The notes beneath the pieces were generated by a model. The model saw nothing but the letters and a program-made list of their open reading frames with translations, was not told the DNA's origin and made no database searches. From Stratiolaelaps scimitus (Eukaryota; Arthropoda; Arachnida; Mesostigmata; Laelapidae): 64,000 nt of DNA. The DNA is taken from positions 21,865,501 through 21,929,500 of the forward strand of contig JABWDB010000001.1 of the NCBI GenBank assembly GCA_019614645.1, read 5' to 3'. The number at the start of each line of letters is the position of its first letter. Positions within the stretch are counted from its first letter, which is position 1. This document shows, piece after piece, positions 39,650-51,660 of this stretch. Position numbers and translations under genes: made by a program.

Positions 39650-39870
39650 CGGGTGTCGAGCCCGGTGGCGTGCTGTATTCGTATGGGCCTTGCAATCGGA
39701 GGAGACGCGTAGCTGCACGGGTTCAATCCCCACCGTTGCACATTTGCAGTTAAAGGGGGTCCATCTTACGAAGCAATGCTAAAAGCAGTTTCACCGTGGA
39801 CGTTAAAGGTTGGCTGGGAGTCAGTTCGAAAACCTTAGGCGGTTCTGGTGCCTGATAAGGCCAAAATAGA
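39650..39870 (+). mobile_element. tRNA-derived SINE-like element
   Basis: An A-box-like ggtggcgtgctg near 39664 and a B-box-like gggttcaatcccc near 39718 are spaced as in a tRNA-derived promoter. They are followed by ggctgggagtcagttcgaaa at about 39814, a tail motif also found near 14380 and, weaker, near 8855. It lacks a clean cloverleaf, so I do not call a functional tRNA. Confidence 0.38.
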
Positions 39871-40620
39871 GAATCAAAAGTAGCTCGATACGTCAATGAA
39901 CGTTATGCTGCCAACGACAAAGTGCATCGCTGTCTTTGGCGGAAGCAGGGGCAAACGATCATCTCGTGTTGATTTGTGTTGAAATCACCCGACGGAAACA
40001 GATATGTCGCACAATCGTCTACCTATATTTTGTTTAACTAATCGAAACGAATCTAAGATACGTCGATGCTTTGGATTTATTAATGTCTTCATTTGTAACA
40101 TAGTAATAACTTTATATTTGAACAAATTTGAAAGCACATAAACCAATTTTATGTTTGCTCGAAATCGCATGCTGTAGCAAGTTCGAGATCGACTCAAGGT
40201 TGCCGCCATGTTAAAGGTTATCGGGAAAAGAAAGGGTTTCGAACTATTAACTATTAATATTGCTATTAAAACGGACTATTAAATCCTCTCTCTCTCTCTC
40301 TCCATTGAATCATCATTCTCATCATTATGATCAGTTAATTGCTGTTATTTTTCGTTTACTTCTCACAGTATACGGCTAATTCACAGTGCATTTATTTGAA
40401 AGCTTTCGTTGGCTAAGCGTAACCTCGCAGCCCTGTGCTGCGACAACGACAACTTTAGCAGCTCGACTATGCCGCCAAACGCCAAAAGGTAATGCTCGCT
40501 GTGAAGGCCTATTGAGGATTCAGATAAAAGCCAAGTCTATTCTATTCTAAAGTCTAAGCGTTTCCTTCTCATTTGTCTCAAAAAAAAACCCTGCAAATTC
40601 AAAATTCCCTGTTTTCGCAG

Positions 40621-40830
40621 ACTTCGAATCTGCTGCCACAAGAAGCGGATGATTATCCACAACGTTACGACGTCATCAGACGCTTTCCCGTTACCACCGC
40701 TACTAATAGTAGTAGTCATAGTAGCACTAAGGCAAGAAAAGAATCATCCCACCTGAGCAGTCGTCATACGTCGGGCAAACAAGGAAAATATGGCCGCACT
40801 CAGCAATTCCTCGACACAAAAATACCATGA
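40621..40830 (+). CDS. Candidate terminal coding exon, unidentified gene
   Basis: A strong acceptor (CCCTGTTTTCGCAG) is followed by a 69-codon phase-0 frame ending with TGA at 40828-40830. It reads TSNLLPQEADDYPQRYDVI and is later Ser/Lys-rich (SSTKARKESSHLSSRH). A possible 58-nt exon at about 40433-40490 (CTCGCAG to AAAAG|GTAATG) does not share its phase, so no gene model can be built. Function unknown. Confidence 0.25.
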   Translation, partial: TSNLLPQEADDYPQRYDVIRRFPVTTATNSSSHSSTKARKESSHLSSRHTSGKQGKYGRTQQFLDTKIP

Positions 40831-43238
40831 TGGACCAAACTGCCTGCCTGTCTGTCTGTCTCCAGTCGTATACACGTATTTCGACGCCACGCGACGACGG
40901 GTAGCCCCAAGCAACCGGCTCAGTCACTTGTGGTTCACTAAGACGACCGGTCAGAACGCAGAATAATGCAGAACGTAGATATATTATTGAAAGTTCGCCA
41001 CTAACACAGCTGTATATCTGCGAGCTAGAGAAGAGCTATCGCATAATTATGACGATCGTATAACAATTATATATTGGCATCACTCAAATGAATGGAGCAC
41101 CCTATACGGTGCGTGGCGGCAGCAACGCCTATCTGAAGCGGGCTTGACTGGATTTTGTAAGTTGAACAAAACTGTGCAAAAATCTGGTGGAAAATCTCAT
41201 CTATTTGTTATCGTTTGTGTACCTGAAGAGAGGGAGAATTTTTCAGTTGTTCCATCAGTTGCTTGATAGCTTTTTATATAAGGAGTCCCTTGCTAAGCAA
41301 GGCAGTGCTCATGATATGCTTTTGAAATCCTAATGTTGTTAATCGCTATTGAATACCTTTCTATTTTTAATACGTCATTAGGATCGTAGCCGTCAAGTGC
41401 CAGTGGGTGAGAATGAACGGCTACATTGGATGTGTTCAAATATGTTGACACCCGACAGAAGTCTGCAGATAAGATAGATTGATAAGCTGAGAAAGCGGCG
41501 TAGTGCTTGCAGATCTAAAGCAGCATTGTATGCTATAAGGAATCCCCACAATCCTATTGGCAATCGTTGCACAGTTATGGCACACAATGTGGCGTTTGCG
41601 TATGTCTAAAAGGCTTGCTTAATGTTACAGTAAGTTAGTAACCCAAGACAGCAAAATATTATTCGTTTTTTTAAAAAGAGACCTTTTTAAGGTGAACACA
41701 ACTTCTCAAATTAAACTAAAGTGGATCAACTTCTAACTTAAATTGATTTGATTGCAATAATCGAATTTACAAATTTGATTCCATTTGGGTTCTATTTACG
41801 TTAGTTGAAAGTGTTCGACTTGGCAAGCCACTGATTCGCCTTTACAAATGCCGGATGGCCCGAAGGCGTTCGATTTGATTCGCTACGGTGAAATGCTAAA
41901 TGTTGTAATACAACTGGGAACTGAAGCTGACCCCCCCCCCCGCCGTAATAGCTCTCGTAAAAATGCATCCAATTATTTTAGGAGTAGATGTCAGCTAGAG
42001 GTTGTGACAGATGCTTGAGATTAAAGTTAAGCCGACGACAACAAGCGATTAAGTTATTATGAATTAGATCAGAACCTAGTCAGATAATAGATGAGAACGA
42101 TGGTTACGCCAGTTACGGTCGCAGATTGTTTGGATTTCGTGTATTCTCAAGTTCATTGATGGATACTTGATTCATGAGTCGCTTGTCAATCGATAAGTTT
42201 CAATACTATAGCGTCCAGACGACAGGAACATGAGGCTCGTTTCATTGCTACACAGGCAACTCGACCATTCTGCTAAGTATTCATGTTTAGATGAGTTGTT
42301 TAATTACTGACACATTTCTAAATGTATTTTGCCTGGGAGATTTTTGGCTGTTGTGGGGAATTCCTCAGTAAAGAGATGTTGCCATTGTTCATATCAAGTT
42401 GCGGACGTCATCATAGTCCAAGATCCCCAGTGGCTGACTTGGTATACATTTCCAAACGTTTAGATCGGAGTTATTCTTCAAAACCTCGCTCAACCCACGT
42501 CGTTAATCAAGTACACTTCCCGTCGTATATTACAGGTTAAGAATATCCCGGAACTATCATCCAGTACTATTACCGACTCCTACTTCCAACTGACACCATG
42601 AGAGGGTCGCCTAGTCGTGTTGAAATACAAAACCCCAATATTTCGCCGAAAACGCTGTTTCAATATATGTGATACGGGAGTATGGCAATAACCGCACATG
42701 CTCAGAGCCGTCCGTAAAAAAAATCACTGGTCTTCATTCTGCATGCGTCAATCTTATTGCGGATCGCAGTCTACGGCCAATCTGTGACACCGGCGACAAC
42801 CACACCATATCTAATCACTGTCTTAGCCCATTCCATTCATGATTTAAATTTTTATAAACGACAGGAAATCAAAAGTATCAGCTCGTACTATCAAATGAAA
42901 GTTTTCAGTTTTCTTCTACCAGCTCTCTTTGTCTACCAGCCACAGGATGTTTTTTTTTAGCTCTGTTGATAAATGTGTTATTCAGTTGAATATTTTGCGA
43001 CGCCACGTTTCACGCTGTGTTAACAATAGGCCGCTTTGCTTACGAGCATTGACGCAGACGTGGCTAAATTTATCCATAGCAAAAACACCTTCTATCGATC
43101 ATCTCTGACAGACGCAAAATGCAGCCCTTGCAGGGTTTATTTTTTCTTACGCAAGAGCGTCGACGACAACCAGAAGTCGAACAGCAGTAAACGAGACATT
43201 AAAAACACATTACATGTCTACATCTGACTTTTGCTTAG
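40831..43238. other. Non-coding interval
   Basis: Nothing recognisable apart from a C run at 41931-41941. Short plus-strand frames at 42.3-43.2 kb have no splice support. Confidence 0.45.
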
Positions 43239-43438
43239 GAAGACAATCTTGGCCCAGACCTACGTGTTTCTTCGACAACACTCTTGACACCGAACGGGTA
43301 CCGTATAGTCGATGTATTGGACGAATGAATACGTACGGCGACCGATGGGAACCCGTTTCGGATATACCCCCAACCACCACAAATGATAGCACAGTTAGCG
43401 ATGATAACGGTGTAACTCGAAACCCCGCTCAAAGTCAG
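43239..43438 (+). CDS. Candidate internal coding exon, unidentified gene
   Basis: Acceptor CTTTTGCTTAG and donor CAG|GTAACA enclose a 200-nt block open in one frame (2 nt, then 66 codons). It includes RPTCFFDNTLDTERVPYSR, with a later Thr/Asn/Asp-rich part. The frame immediately downstream (to 43725) is also open but in another phase. No homology was recognised and no partner exon found. Confidence 0.22.
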
Positions 43439-43789
43439 GTAACACCATGTGAGGCGGCCCACATCTCGGTGCCGACCTAGAGAGGAAGGCTTATAGGGGC
43501 AAACATCAATCCTTGAAGGGGGAATCTTCCCCTTTGAAACGGCATGGCCGTCACGATGCTGCCGTCAACGAACCTTCTACAAATAACATATTTGTCCAGC
43601 CGGAAATACAAAATTGCATTAAATTGTCTTGCGTCGAAATGTCGATATTGGAACGATCAACCAGATTCCCTCCCATCTTCGTTGTATTGAGCGATGTGAT
43701 CGTCTCACCTTTCCTGGACACCTGACACTGGGAGAGGTTACCCATTACGTATGGCAGTATGCAGGAAAGTAGTTATTATTATACGTATT

Positions 43790-43831
<42 letters not shown>

Positions 43832-45005
43832 GTGTGCAATTTTATGCTCTAGCTGAGAGACGCACACGCCTCTGCGGAGCCGCCACCGTGACCGCTGCAA
43901 TTGCTTGCTGCAGCCGGCGCGCCACTGTCATCCGCCTTATAATCTTTGTTCAACCAACATCCTCATCCGAAGGCATCAGCATCATCAGTGCCACATAGCA
44001 GCAATATTTCTCATCATCATCAAGAAGCAGATTATGATTGGTCGTCTCCATTCGTCTCCTCTGACGTCATGGAATAGCCCTTCCTTAACACGCTCAAGTG
44101 CAGCACACTACAGCTGTAATGGTTCGATATGCTCTCAGTGCCCCCTTACGGGTGAGCGGCACTTCGTTGATCTTCGCAGTTACAGAAACGACGTCAAAAC
44201 GTGCGCAGCGACTAAAACAACAGGACGCAGATGATGACAAACAAGTCTGCACAAGGAGATACGATGAGAAGCATAAGCCGGTAACAGAATACAGGGATGC
44301 TGATGATCACGTGAGGACACAACAGCAGCAGCGGCAGCAGCACCAGCATCAGCGTCATTGAAGACAGATTATGTCTGATGATTGGGTAGAGTGCATGCAG
44401 ATGTATGTGTGCATGAATGTTCTAGATGAAGTACGCAGTGCGGAGAAGAACTCGAAGGCAGATATGCAATCGCAAGACCTACAACGCCAAGACGTGGACA
44501 ATACAGAATGAGTGACCAATGGACAATAAGCTCTTGACCGGTTGATCAAGGCGAAGTTCGACGACAGCCTTGCATTCGAATGAGCTAAGGGACTTCAACT
44601 TCGTTAGACGGAAGTTCTTTTCGAGCGGGTAAAATACCGCTTGTGTATAGCTCATGCCATATGCAACGTAACGAATATGGGAATGCCAAGATAACTAATA
44701 AATAATAACAATAAAAATAATCATAATAGTCACGTATTGCCCTAAAAGCAATGTCGAATATCGAAAACTATAGACCGGCCCATATAACTCAAACTACGCA
44801 CACATGTTTCGGGTACACTCTAGATGCAGGCGCACGTTCTGCTATTTCTGTAAGTATCACTTGCCAAATATCACATGGCTACAAGCCAAACAGGTGAAGC
44901 AAACACGCCTCTAAGTTCATTACAGCAACGAATCGAATTCTTTCGAATCACTCCAATCACCTTGGAGAGAGAAAAACAACACACAATGAGTTGACACACT
45001 CGAAA
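43439..45005. other. Non-coding interval with (TA)n
   Basis: A (TA)n tract at 43794-43828 and a CAG/CATCA-rich patch near 44320-44360. Short open frames have no support. Confidence 0.45.
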
Positions 45006-45208
45006 TTGATACCGAGTTTACCTTGTCGATGTCGCTACAAGGGGTGGTCTCTCGCAACTATCTGGAAAATGTGATCGTCGTCGTTGATCGGCGCGTGAAT
45101 TTAAAAATTGGTCAATATAAGGATGCTGCCACCAATGCTCCTGTGCAACTTTCCATTTATGAGGCAATCAAAGATCGGCATTGCTTCGACGACTCCGATG
45201 TTATATAG

Positions 45209-48200
45209 GAATGATGCAATTGTGTGTTGAGTTTTTTCTGTGATGTGCGTTTATGGTGCAACGAGTTCCTTGCGAGAAGTCGATCCTCCAAAGTTGAAAA
45301 CGGACACAAGCTCACGCGTGATTTTTCATCGTGCCTATTATTACGATTATGATTATAAGGGGCGGACATTATTAAGCATTCATTGGGATGCTATGGAGAA
45401 TCACTAGCTGGTTTAGCAAGTAAAGTTTGACCCGGTTTGTACTAAAGCATATCTTTCACTCAAATGTGTAAATATCAATCTAGTACAAGAAGTCAGTTAT
45501 CCGTTTAATATTAATCTACGCAAACTTCTGGGTCATATTGGTCGCGCGACACATTAAGCCGCACTAACCACACTGTGTGAATTCGATAACTGTGACCCTC
45601 CATATTTGATTTTGCTGTATAAGGTCAACGTCTATAAAGTTGAGCAAAGTTTACGACAAAAAAAAGTTACTACCTAAGTGGCTGAATCCTCAAGGCAGTG
45701 GCTCGTCAAACTTAAGGTCTCCGGGTGGAAGTCCAGTTTACGGTCAACATATTCGCGCCAAGTGTCACAAAATGAAAATGTATATCAATGGTATTCGTTC
45801 TATACAGATGCCGTACTGGTTTCCAACTCATGCAGCAGCTATCTCCGTGTGTGATCTCGAGGCAGTTACCACTTCTCGAGCTGTCTTACTCACAGTTAGG
45901 TTGCTGCACCGAGATGCCAATGTTTGGTTAGATACATTATATATATATATATATATATAGCATAGCTCACGTCGGCCCCCAGAGTGCAATTTCCAGTCAT
46001 GTACTACTTTGATCAATATTTCTGTAGATTCATCCAAAACCTCAGTGATTAATTTGATCAATGTTCCCGCATGTGGGAACTGACAACGAAAGGTTTACAA
46101 CGGCGAGATGAAACTGAAAGTTCACCCATCTGCGGTAGCATAACCAAACGCTCAGGTCCGCCAAATCGAATATTCGGTATCAATCTATGTGAATTCACCT
46201 GAATAACGGCCTGCAAATGCAAGTTGTGCAAAGGATGAAATTATGAAATATTCGAACGCAGACGAAGTGGAGAAGTGGACTTACCGTTGGGGAAGACGTA
46301 ACTCAACAATTAGGGAAGCGCTTCGAAGTGACGAACAAAACTGATTAATATTTAAAACGGATTATTCCTCCGTTTTCCTCCGTATTTGCTTGTGATATAA
46401 GCCAAAACAACCTTTGCCATAATGGTCGTTACAATTCTTCGACAATCGTTCGCCGCTGACAATACACAGGGCCACTGACTTTTCCATAGCGACCCCTGGT
46501 CAACGGCAGCCCCTCTTTGAACCTGCGGTCAAGACAGACACATTGCGCATAAGGACAGAAACATTTCTAAGCTCAATTGTGCTAAGATATACTCAGTAAC
46601 CGATTTCAAATATATTCCATACATTGGAATGAACCCATTCGGTCATCTACAAATACGTGAGAGGAACTTGGTTTCGAGTCGGGTTTCTGGGCTAATTGTA
46701 AGTAAATTATCCTGAAATTGCAAGTCCGGAATAGTACAGGTACAGTCTCGTCGTGGCAGTTTGGAGGAGTAGTGTCTTGCATACGAATTCTCTTTCTATT
46801 GCTCAACTAGTATCCAACAACTAACTGAGTTCACAGTGAATTGTCTAGTATTGTTTCGACGAATCGACAAAGATTACTCATCCCTGTACCAGTATCTAGG
46901 CATAATCCTTTAAAATGTTTAGACGTTGAAGATGCACCTCAGAGCACATTGAGGTGCTTTGGTTGAAACAAGTATAATATAAACAAATCGAGGGCTCACC
47001 TTAATCAATTGTATTTGAACTTCAACTATAACATTGCACTTGCATGAGGCTTACATGAGATTTGATTCAACTTTGCCTCAAAGGAGTTGCGGGTCGAGTT
47101 GATGATTTCGTCATATTTACGTCATATAATTTGTCGCTGGAATATATATATATATATATATATGCTGGAGATAGATAATCACGGTAGACACAATCGGATT
47201 TATGAGCTTTGGCAGCTTCTCGAGTGGAACATCTATTTTATGTCTAAGCCAGACAAGCAATCTATTGAGAAGCGGTATCGACAAGGAACCAAATTGTCCG
47301 ATGGACCAAACATCCTAAGTTAAACGCAGAAGCGTATGTAGCACAAGTATAAGTGTTTTATTCTTTTCTAGTCATTCACGAGAGTTGCAGTATTGGACAA
47401 CCCGCGCAAAAATGATTCGAGCGATTTATAAAGGCAAACTCGTTTCGTGATTCGTCTGGAAGGCACTGTTTGATATATAGATCACCGGTTCGCGTTAGGC
47501 TCCATAAATCTGTCACTGTGTCTCGCTGAGTGAATGAACTACAAGATAGGTAGGCCTCAATGACTATTCGGAGACATCCCTACAACCTTCAAACCGAATG
47601 TATGTCTCGACGTCATAACCGGCTCTAGCTAGCCAACTTTGACCAGTGATGGAGGTGTAACATCATTGGGCACGGCGAGCTAATACCCAAAATAAAATTT
47701 GCATAACCAACAGTGTCTCTGATTAAATCTAAAACGATTAAAAATGCCTTTGTTGTGTCATAATACCACGGTGCGTGTGTGTGTGTCGTTTTCGGCGCTT
47801 TGTACGCGATGTTTGTGTACGTAGCTCCAAGCGCATGCTCACCGATATCCGATAATCTCTCCCCAGCAAACCCCTAAGCAATATTAATATTTTTATCATA
47901 ACAATAATAATAATAATAAAATAGTAACAACCCCAGACTGACAGCCACAACACTCGTTTAGGGTGAAATTAACAACGGCGAAAATACTTCTCTCTTGACG
48001 TCTGTTGAGAGGGGGCAATAAAACACGATCACGTCAGCAGTGAGAGCAGAGAGCAAACGAGAATTATGACAGCAACAAACATCATTAATGATTATTCTTT
48101 CTAGCGCCGGGATAATCGCTGGAGAGGATTGACTTTAGTGCGATGTATGGATGAACTATAATCTCTGCTTAGTTAGCATTTGTAATGACCTCAAGGTCGA

Positions 48201-49049
48201 CATTCTTATCACATACAGTCCAGCATGCAGTTAATCATTGTATAGGCAATTATCATATGATCTAATGATGATCGAAATCCATTTCGTGGCAAGTATTCCA
48301 AGCATTGCTGCCGATGGCTAAATTCTAATGATATATTTACATCTGAGCCAACCGGGACACACAGTTTAGCTATGGTGACCAAGACCAAATAAAAAAAAAT
48401 AACGCGTAGTTTAACAATTAGATGACCACGTGCATCCTCGGCTTTAAGATGATATCAATCATTAGTGTCACAGTTGTACACGGCTGCGCAATTATGGCTG
48501 CAGCTCGTTGCCATTCTAGTCAAGCTAAATTATTTATTATTAGTTGTTGATTTCCAAAATGGTTTTTTTTTTGACATTTCTATTGCGTTCGTGCAATAAG
48601 TTGCTATAATTATCTAGTTGGAATGCCGACCGTTAGTGGAATTCATACTAACCAGTGAACGACTGGATTATGATACGCTGCAATTGTTACCTCCTGCCTG
48701 TCGTTTCGATGATGAATTTGGAGTGGATTTTTAATTTAATTTGAAAATCTATAATAATTAGACATAATAGGTCTGCAAAAGGTAACGCATTTGACGGATG
48801 GCCATCCGTAATCGATAATGATTTCTGATTGTCGGGTACCCGATACTATACCTATTTTTGATTAGCGTCTTTCTTAGAGCAGCAATAAACATTCATAGGA
48901 TGTCGCATGTCTTACTCGTTTTTCATGTGAATATTTGGCGCCGCGACTCGGACTTGGTTATTGCCTCTGCGCGTTTCGGTGTTCGAAGCCGAGAATAATT
49001 TTTCAGTAGATGTTCACCTATTTCCCCTGCCTGTAAAGGATGGAGTAAC
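45209..49049. other. Non-coding interval
   Basis: (TA)n near 45937-45959 and 47140-47163, and (GT)n near 47774-47787. No coding signal recognised. Confidence 0.5.
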
Positions 49050-50030
49050 AGTTTGGCAAACCAAGCGAATGCACCTTCGGTTCTAGCTGGGCATGATTCA
49101 TATCTTCATCTATCTGACGAAACATATCATGAACTATCTCTGCTATTTCACAAAGAAAATATGTTATCCTCGGCAACTGGTATTCAACAAGGTGACCCGC
49201 TTGCCCCGCCTTATTCAGCCTAGCTTTAAAGAAATTGGTTGACTCGTTATCATCTCCCTTGAACCTTTGGTACGTTGACGACTGAAATTTAGGTGGAGAT
49301 ATTGAGACGGTTATGGCATATGTTAGGAAAGTCTGGGCATTTAAATCTCCACCAGACCTATTATTAAATTCGGCCAAAAGTGAAGTCTTCACCATCTCAT
49401 AGAGTAGACATTTCGACCGGATCTTCATCGGTACAAGAACTTCGCAAGCTACCTCGAGCTTCTAGGGTGTACCTTCTGATGGATTTCAACCACGCTTAAA
49501 ATCATAGTGTGGAAAAGTTATGCTGGAAATGATCAATTTATGGATTGTTTGTCCTTTTTGTTAACTGAATTGACACACTCTCTATTAAACGAAACTTTCG
49601 CCAGAGCTCTTCATCCCACATCTAGTCCTTGCATTCGCGAACGAGCATGATGGTAACCGTTCTGATGGTACGTTGTTGATTCCCTTTTCCAGAGGCAAAG
49701 ATCTGCTTTGGGATTGCACTGTTGCTGACACTTCAGCACCCTCTTATGTCAGTCACAGATCAAGAAAGCCTGATCATGCAGCCAATACAGCCGAACAAGC
49801 CAAGAACAGAAAATACGCCTTATTAATGAATGAGTACTACTTTAGACCTGTAGCCTTCGAAACATTGGGAGAACCGGGGATGCAAGAATTAAACTTCTAG
49901 AGATATTAGAAGAAAGGTTGTCGTCCGCTATATGAAAACCACGCGCAAATGAATTTTTAATGTAAAAATTTTCCTTAGATACGTAAAGGGGCAACGCAAT
50001 TTCTATTTTGGACGATAATGTCATTACAAT
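49050..50030 (+). pseudogene. Degenerate non-LTR retrotransposon (reverse-transcriptase region)
   Basis: Plus-strand frames read ATGIQQGDPLAPPYSA (about 49170-49217) and WYVDD at 49268-49282 (the catalytic aspartate box, followed directly by a stop). These are followed by GGDIETVMAYVRKVWAFKS and an NSAKSEVFTIS box. Further on come LLWDCTVADTSAPSYV, ADHAAN-like and KYALL pieces (49690-49830), then FETLGEPG. A final stretch contains RLSSAI and RGNAISIL separated by stops. The order matches the RT-plus-C-terminal-domain layout of a metazoan LINE family whose members carry a WDxTCxDT-like motif after the RT. Several stops and shifts make it a dead copy. It is more complete than, and different from, the fragment at 37.5 kb. 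Confidence 0.82.
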
Positions 50031-51263
50031 AGGACGGACCCGAGATGATATTATATCTCAAATTTGCAGCGAGCATAAATCAGCGTGCGAACATAATTGA
50101 TTAAAATTGGTCACAACTACCCCGCATCGTGAAATCCCCTTGGTGTCTTCAAATGGGTTTGCCTCTAAGCACTACGATACACTTCATACCTATCAGGCGC
50201 GAGAAGGACACTACACCAACAACGAGCGATGTTCACCACCATGTTGGGCTTTTGTTTTATTGACATCGTTTAGGTCGATATTCAACACTTTGTCATATTG
50301 GTTTTCTCTTCACGCTCATCATTCGAACTCTCTCCGATGTCCTCTCCTCGTAAAATCCGTTATCCACCATTCTTCCACTACGCTTGACTGCTTACACATG
50401 TCCAATCGGTCGCCGGCCGTTCTATGTTTTGCTTTGGGCAACAAGCGTTCAGTCATTCCGCCCACGGGAAACTATGCCCTCACTTCCATTCACGTATGCG
50501 TATATGGTGATTACCCACAAAGGCTCATCGACACGGAATCGACTATGGAACGGGCTGCGCTTTAGTTAATATCGATGTAGCGCACATTGCGCGCTCAAAA
50601 CTCCTTGGATTAAGCATCGATTTCGTTCGTTCTAGAGCCGAGACGAATTCGTATGGGCAAACGTGTCATGTGTCGCCCCCATCATTAAAAAGTGCTCGGA
50701 GAGGAACATCGTGCTTGGTCGTGCTATGCCATCGTAACAGAACCCAATATCAATAGAGGTATCTTCACTCACAGATATACACACATATGCATTCACCCAC
50801 CCGTTATCTTCTTGTTTTCTCTCTCTCTCTCTCTCTGTCTCTTCAATTTGCAGCAATCAGTCGCCGAAGTATTCGGTCGCCGCTGATCGTTCAGTAGAAA
50901 ACAAAAAAAAACCGACGTCTCTAATGTAACAAACCCATGCGACCCTAGTGTCTAGCGACGGTCGACACATGACGTCCTTTAGCAAACTGGAATCAAGGCC
51001 AATCAGCGTCGGTGACAATAACTCTGACAGAAGCGACGACGAAGCGTTTTTTTTTTTAAACAAACGACCACAAAAAAGGAAGAAAATTGAACTGGTTAGC
51101 TAATTATAATTCTGCATGACTTTACAACATAATAACTCGCTTAGTGGGTGGACGTCCTATGAACCGGGCCGTGTCCATTCTACGATTAATTTGTCTTTCG
51201 TCACCTTTTCTCTCACTGTACCTATTCCCTCTCTCTCCTCTGCTTACAACTCTCTTCATAAAT
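50031..51263. other. Intergenic interval between LINE relic and NRBP
   Basis: The frame at 50107-50565 is open but shows no recognisable features. There is a (CT)n at about 50818-50838. Confidence 0.5.
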
Positions 51264-51269
51264 TTTATT
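51264..51269 (-). terminator. Poly(A) signal of NRBP
   Basis: AATAAA on the minus strand, about 390 bp downstream of the NRBP stop codon. Confidence 0.5.
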
Positions 51270-51660
51270 TGAATACATCGTTATGACGCACTAATGGTGA
51301 TCTACCCAATCACCATCGTGGAAGTCGTTACTGTAATCAATCATTATTGTTTCTGCATGTCCAGGTCGTCCTAGCATGTGGTGTTCGATCGACCGTTTGG
51401 CCGAGGAAACCGCCAGTTAGATAGAGACGTACCCATACATGTATCATTTGATTCAAGAGGATCGCGACAAAGCATACAGATTAACCAGGAATTGTTGTTG
51501 TTGTTGTTCTCCTTCTCGATAGTAGGCATTAAAAGGTCATCTACTTAGTGTCCCTGTATGACTAGGCCAAGGCACATGTTCCGGGAACCTTGATCGGAGG
51601 GATGTTAGAGTTCTCCTGGTTGCCGTGACGCGCTGCCGCAACTGCGCCTTCCGGCGTGCA

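Noticed and set aside
39650..39745. tRNA gene
   Set aside because: A- and B-box-like sequences are present, but I cannot fold a proper acceptor and anticodon stem. Treated as SINE-like.
50107..50565. 152-codon plus-strand frame
   Set aside because: No recognisable features; expected by chance at this length.
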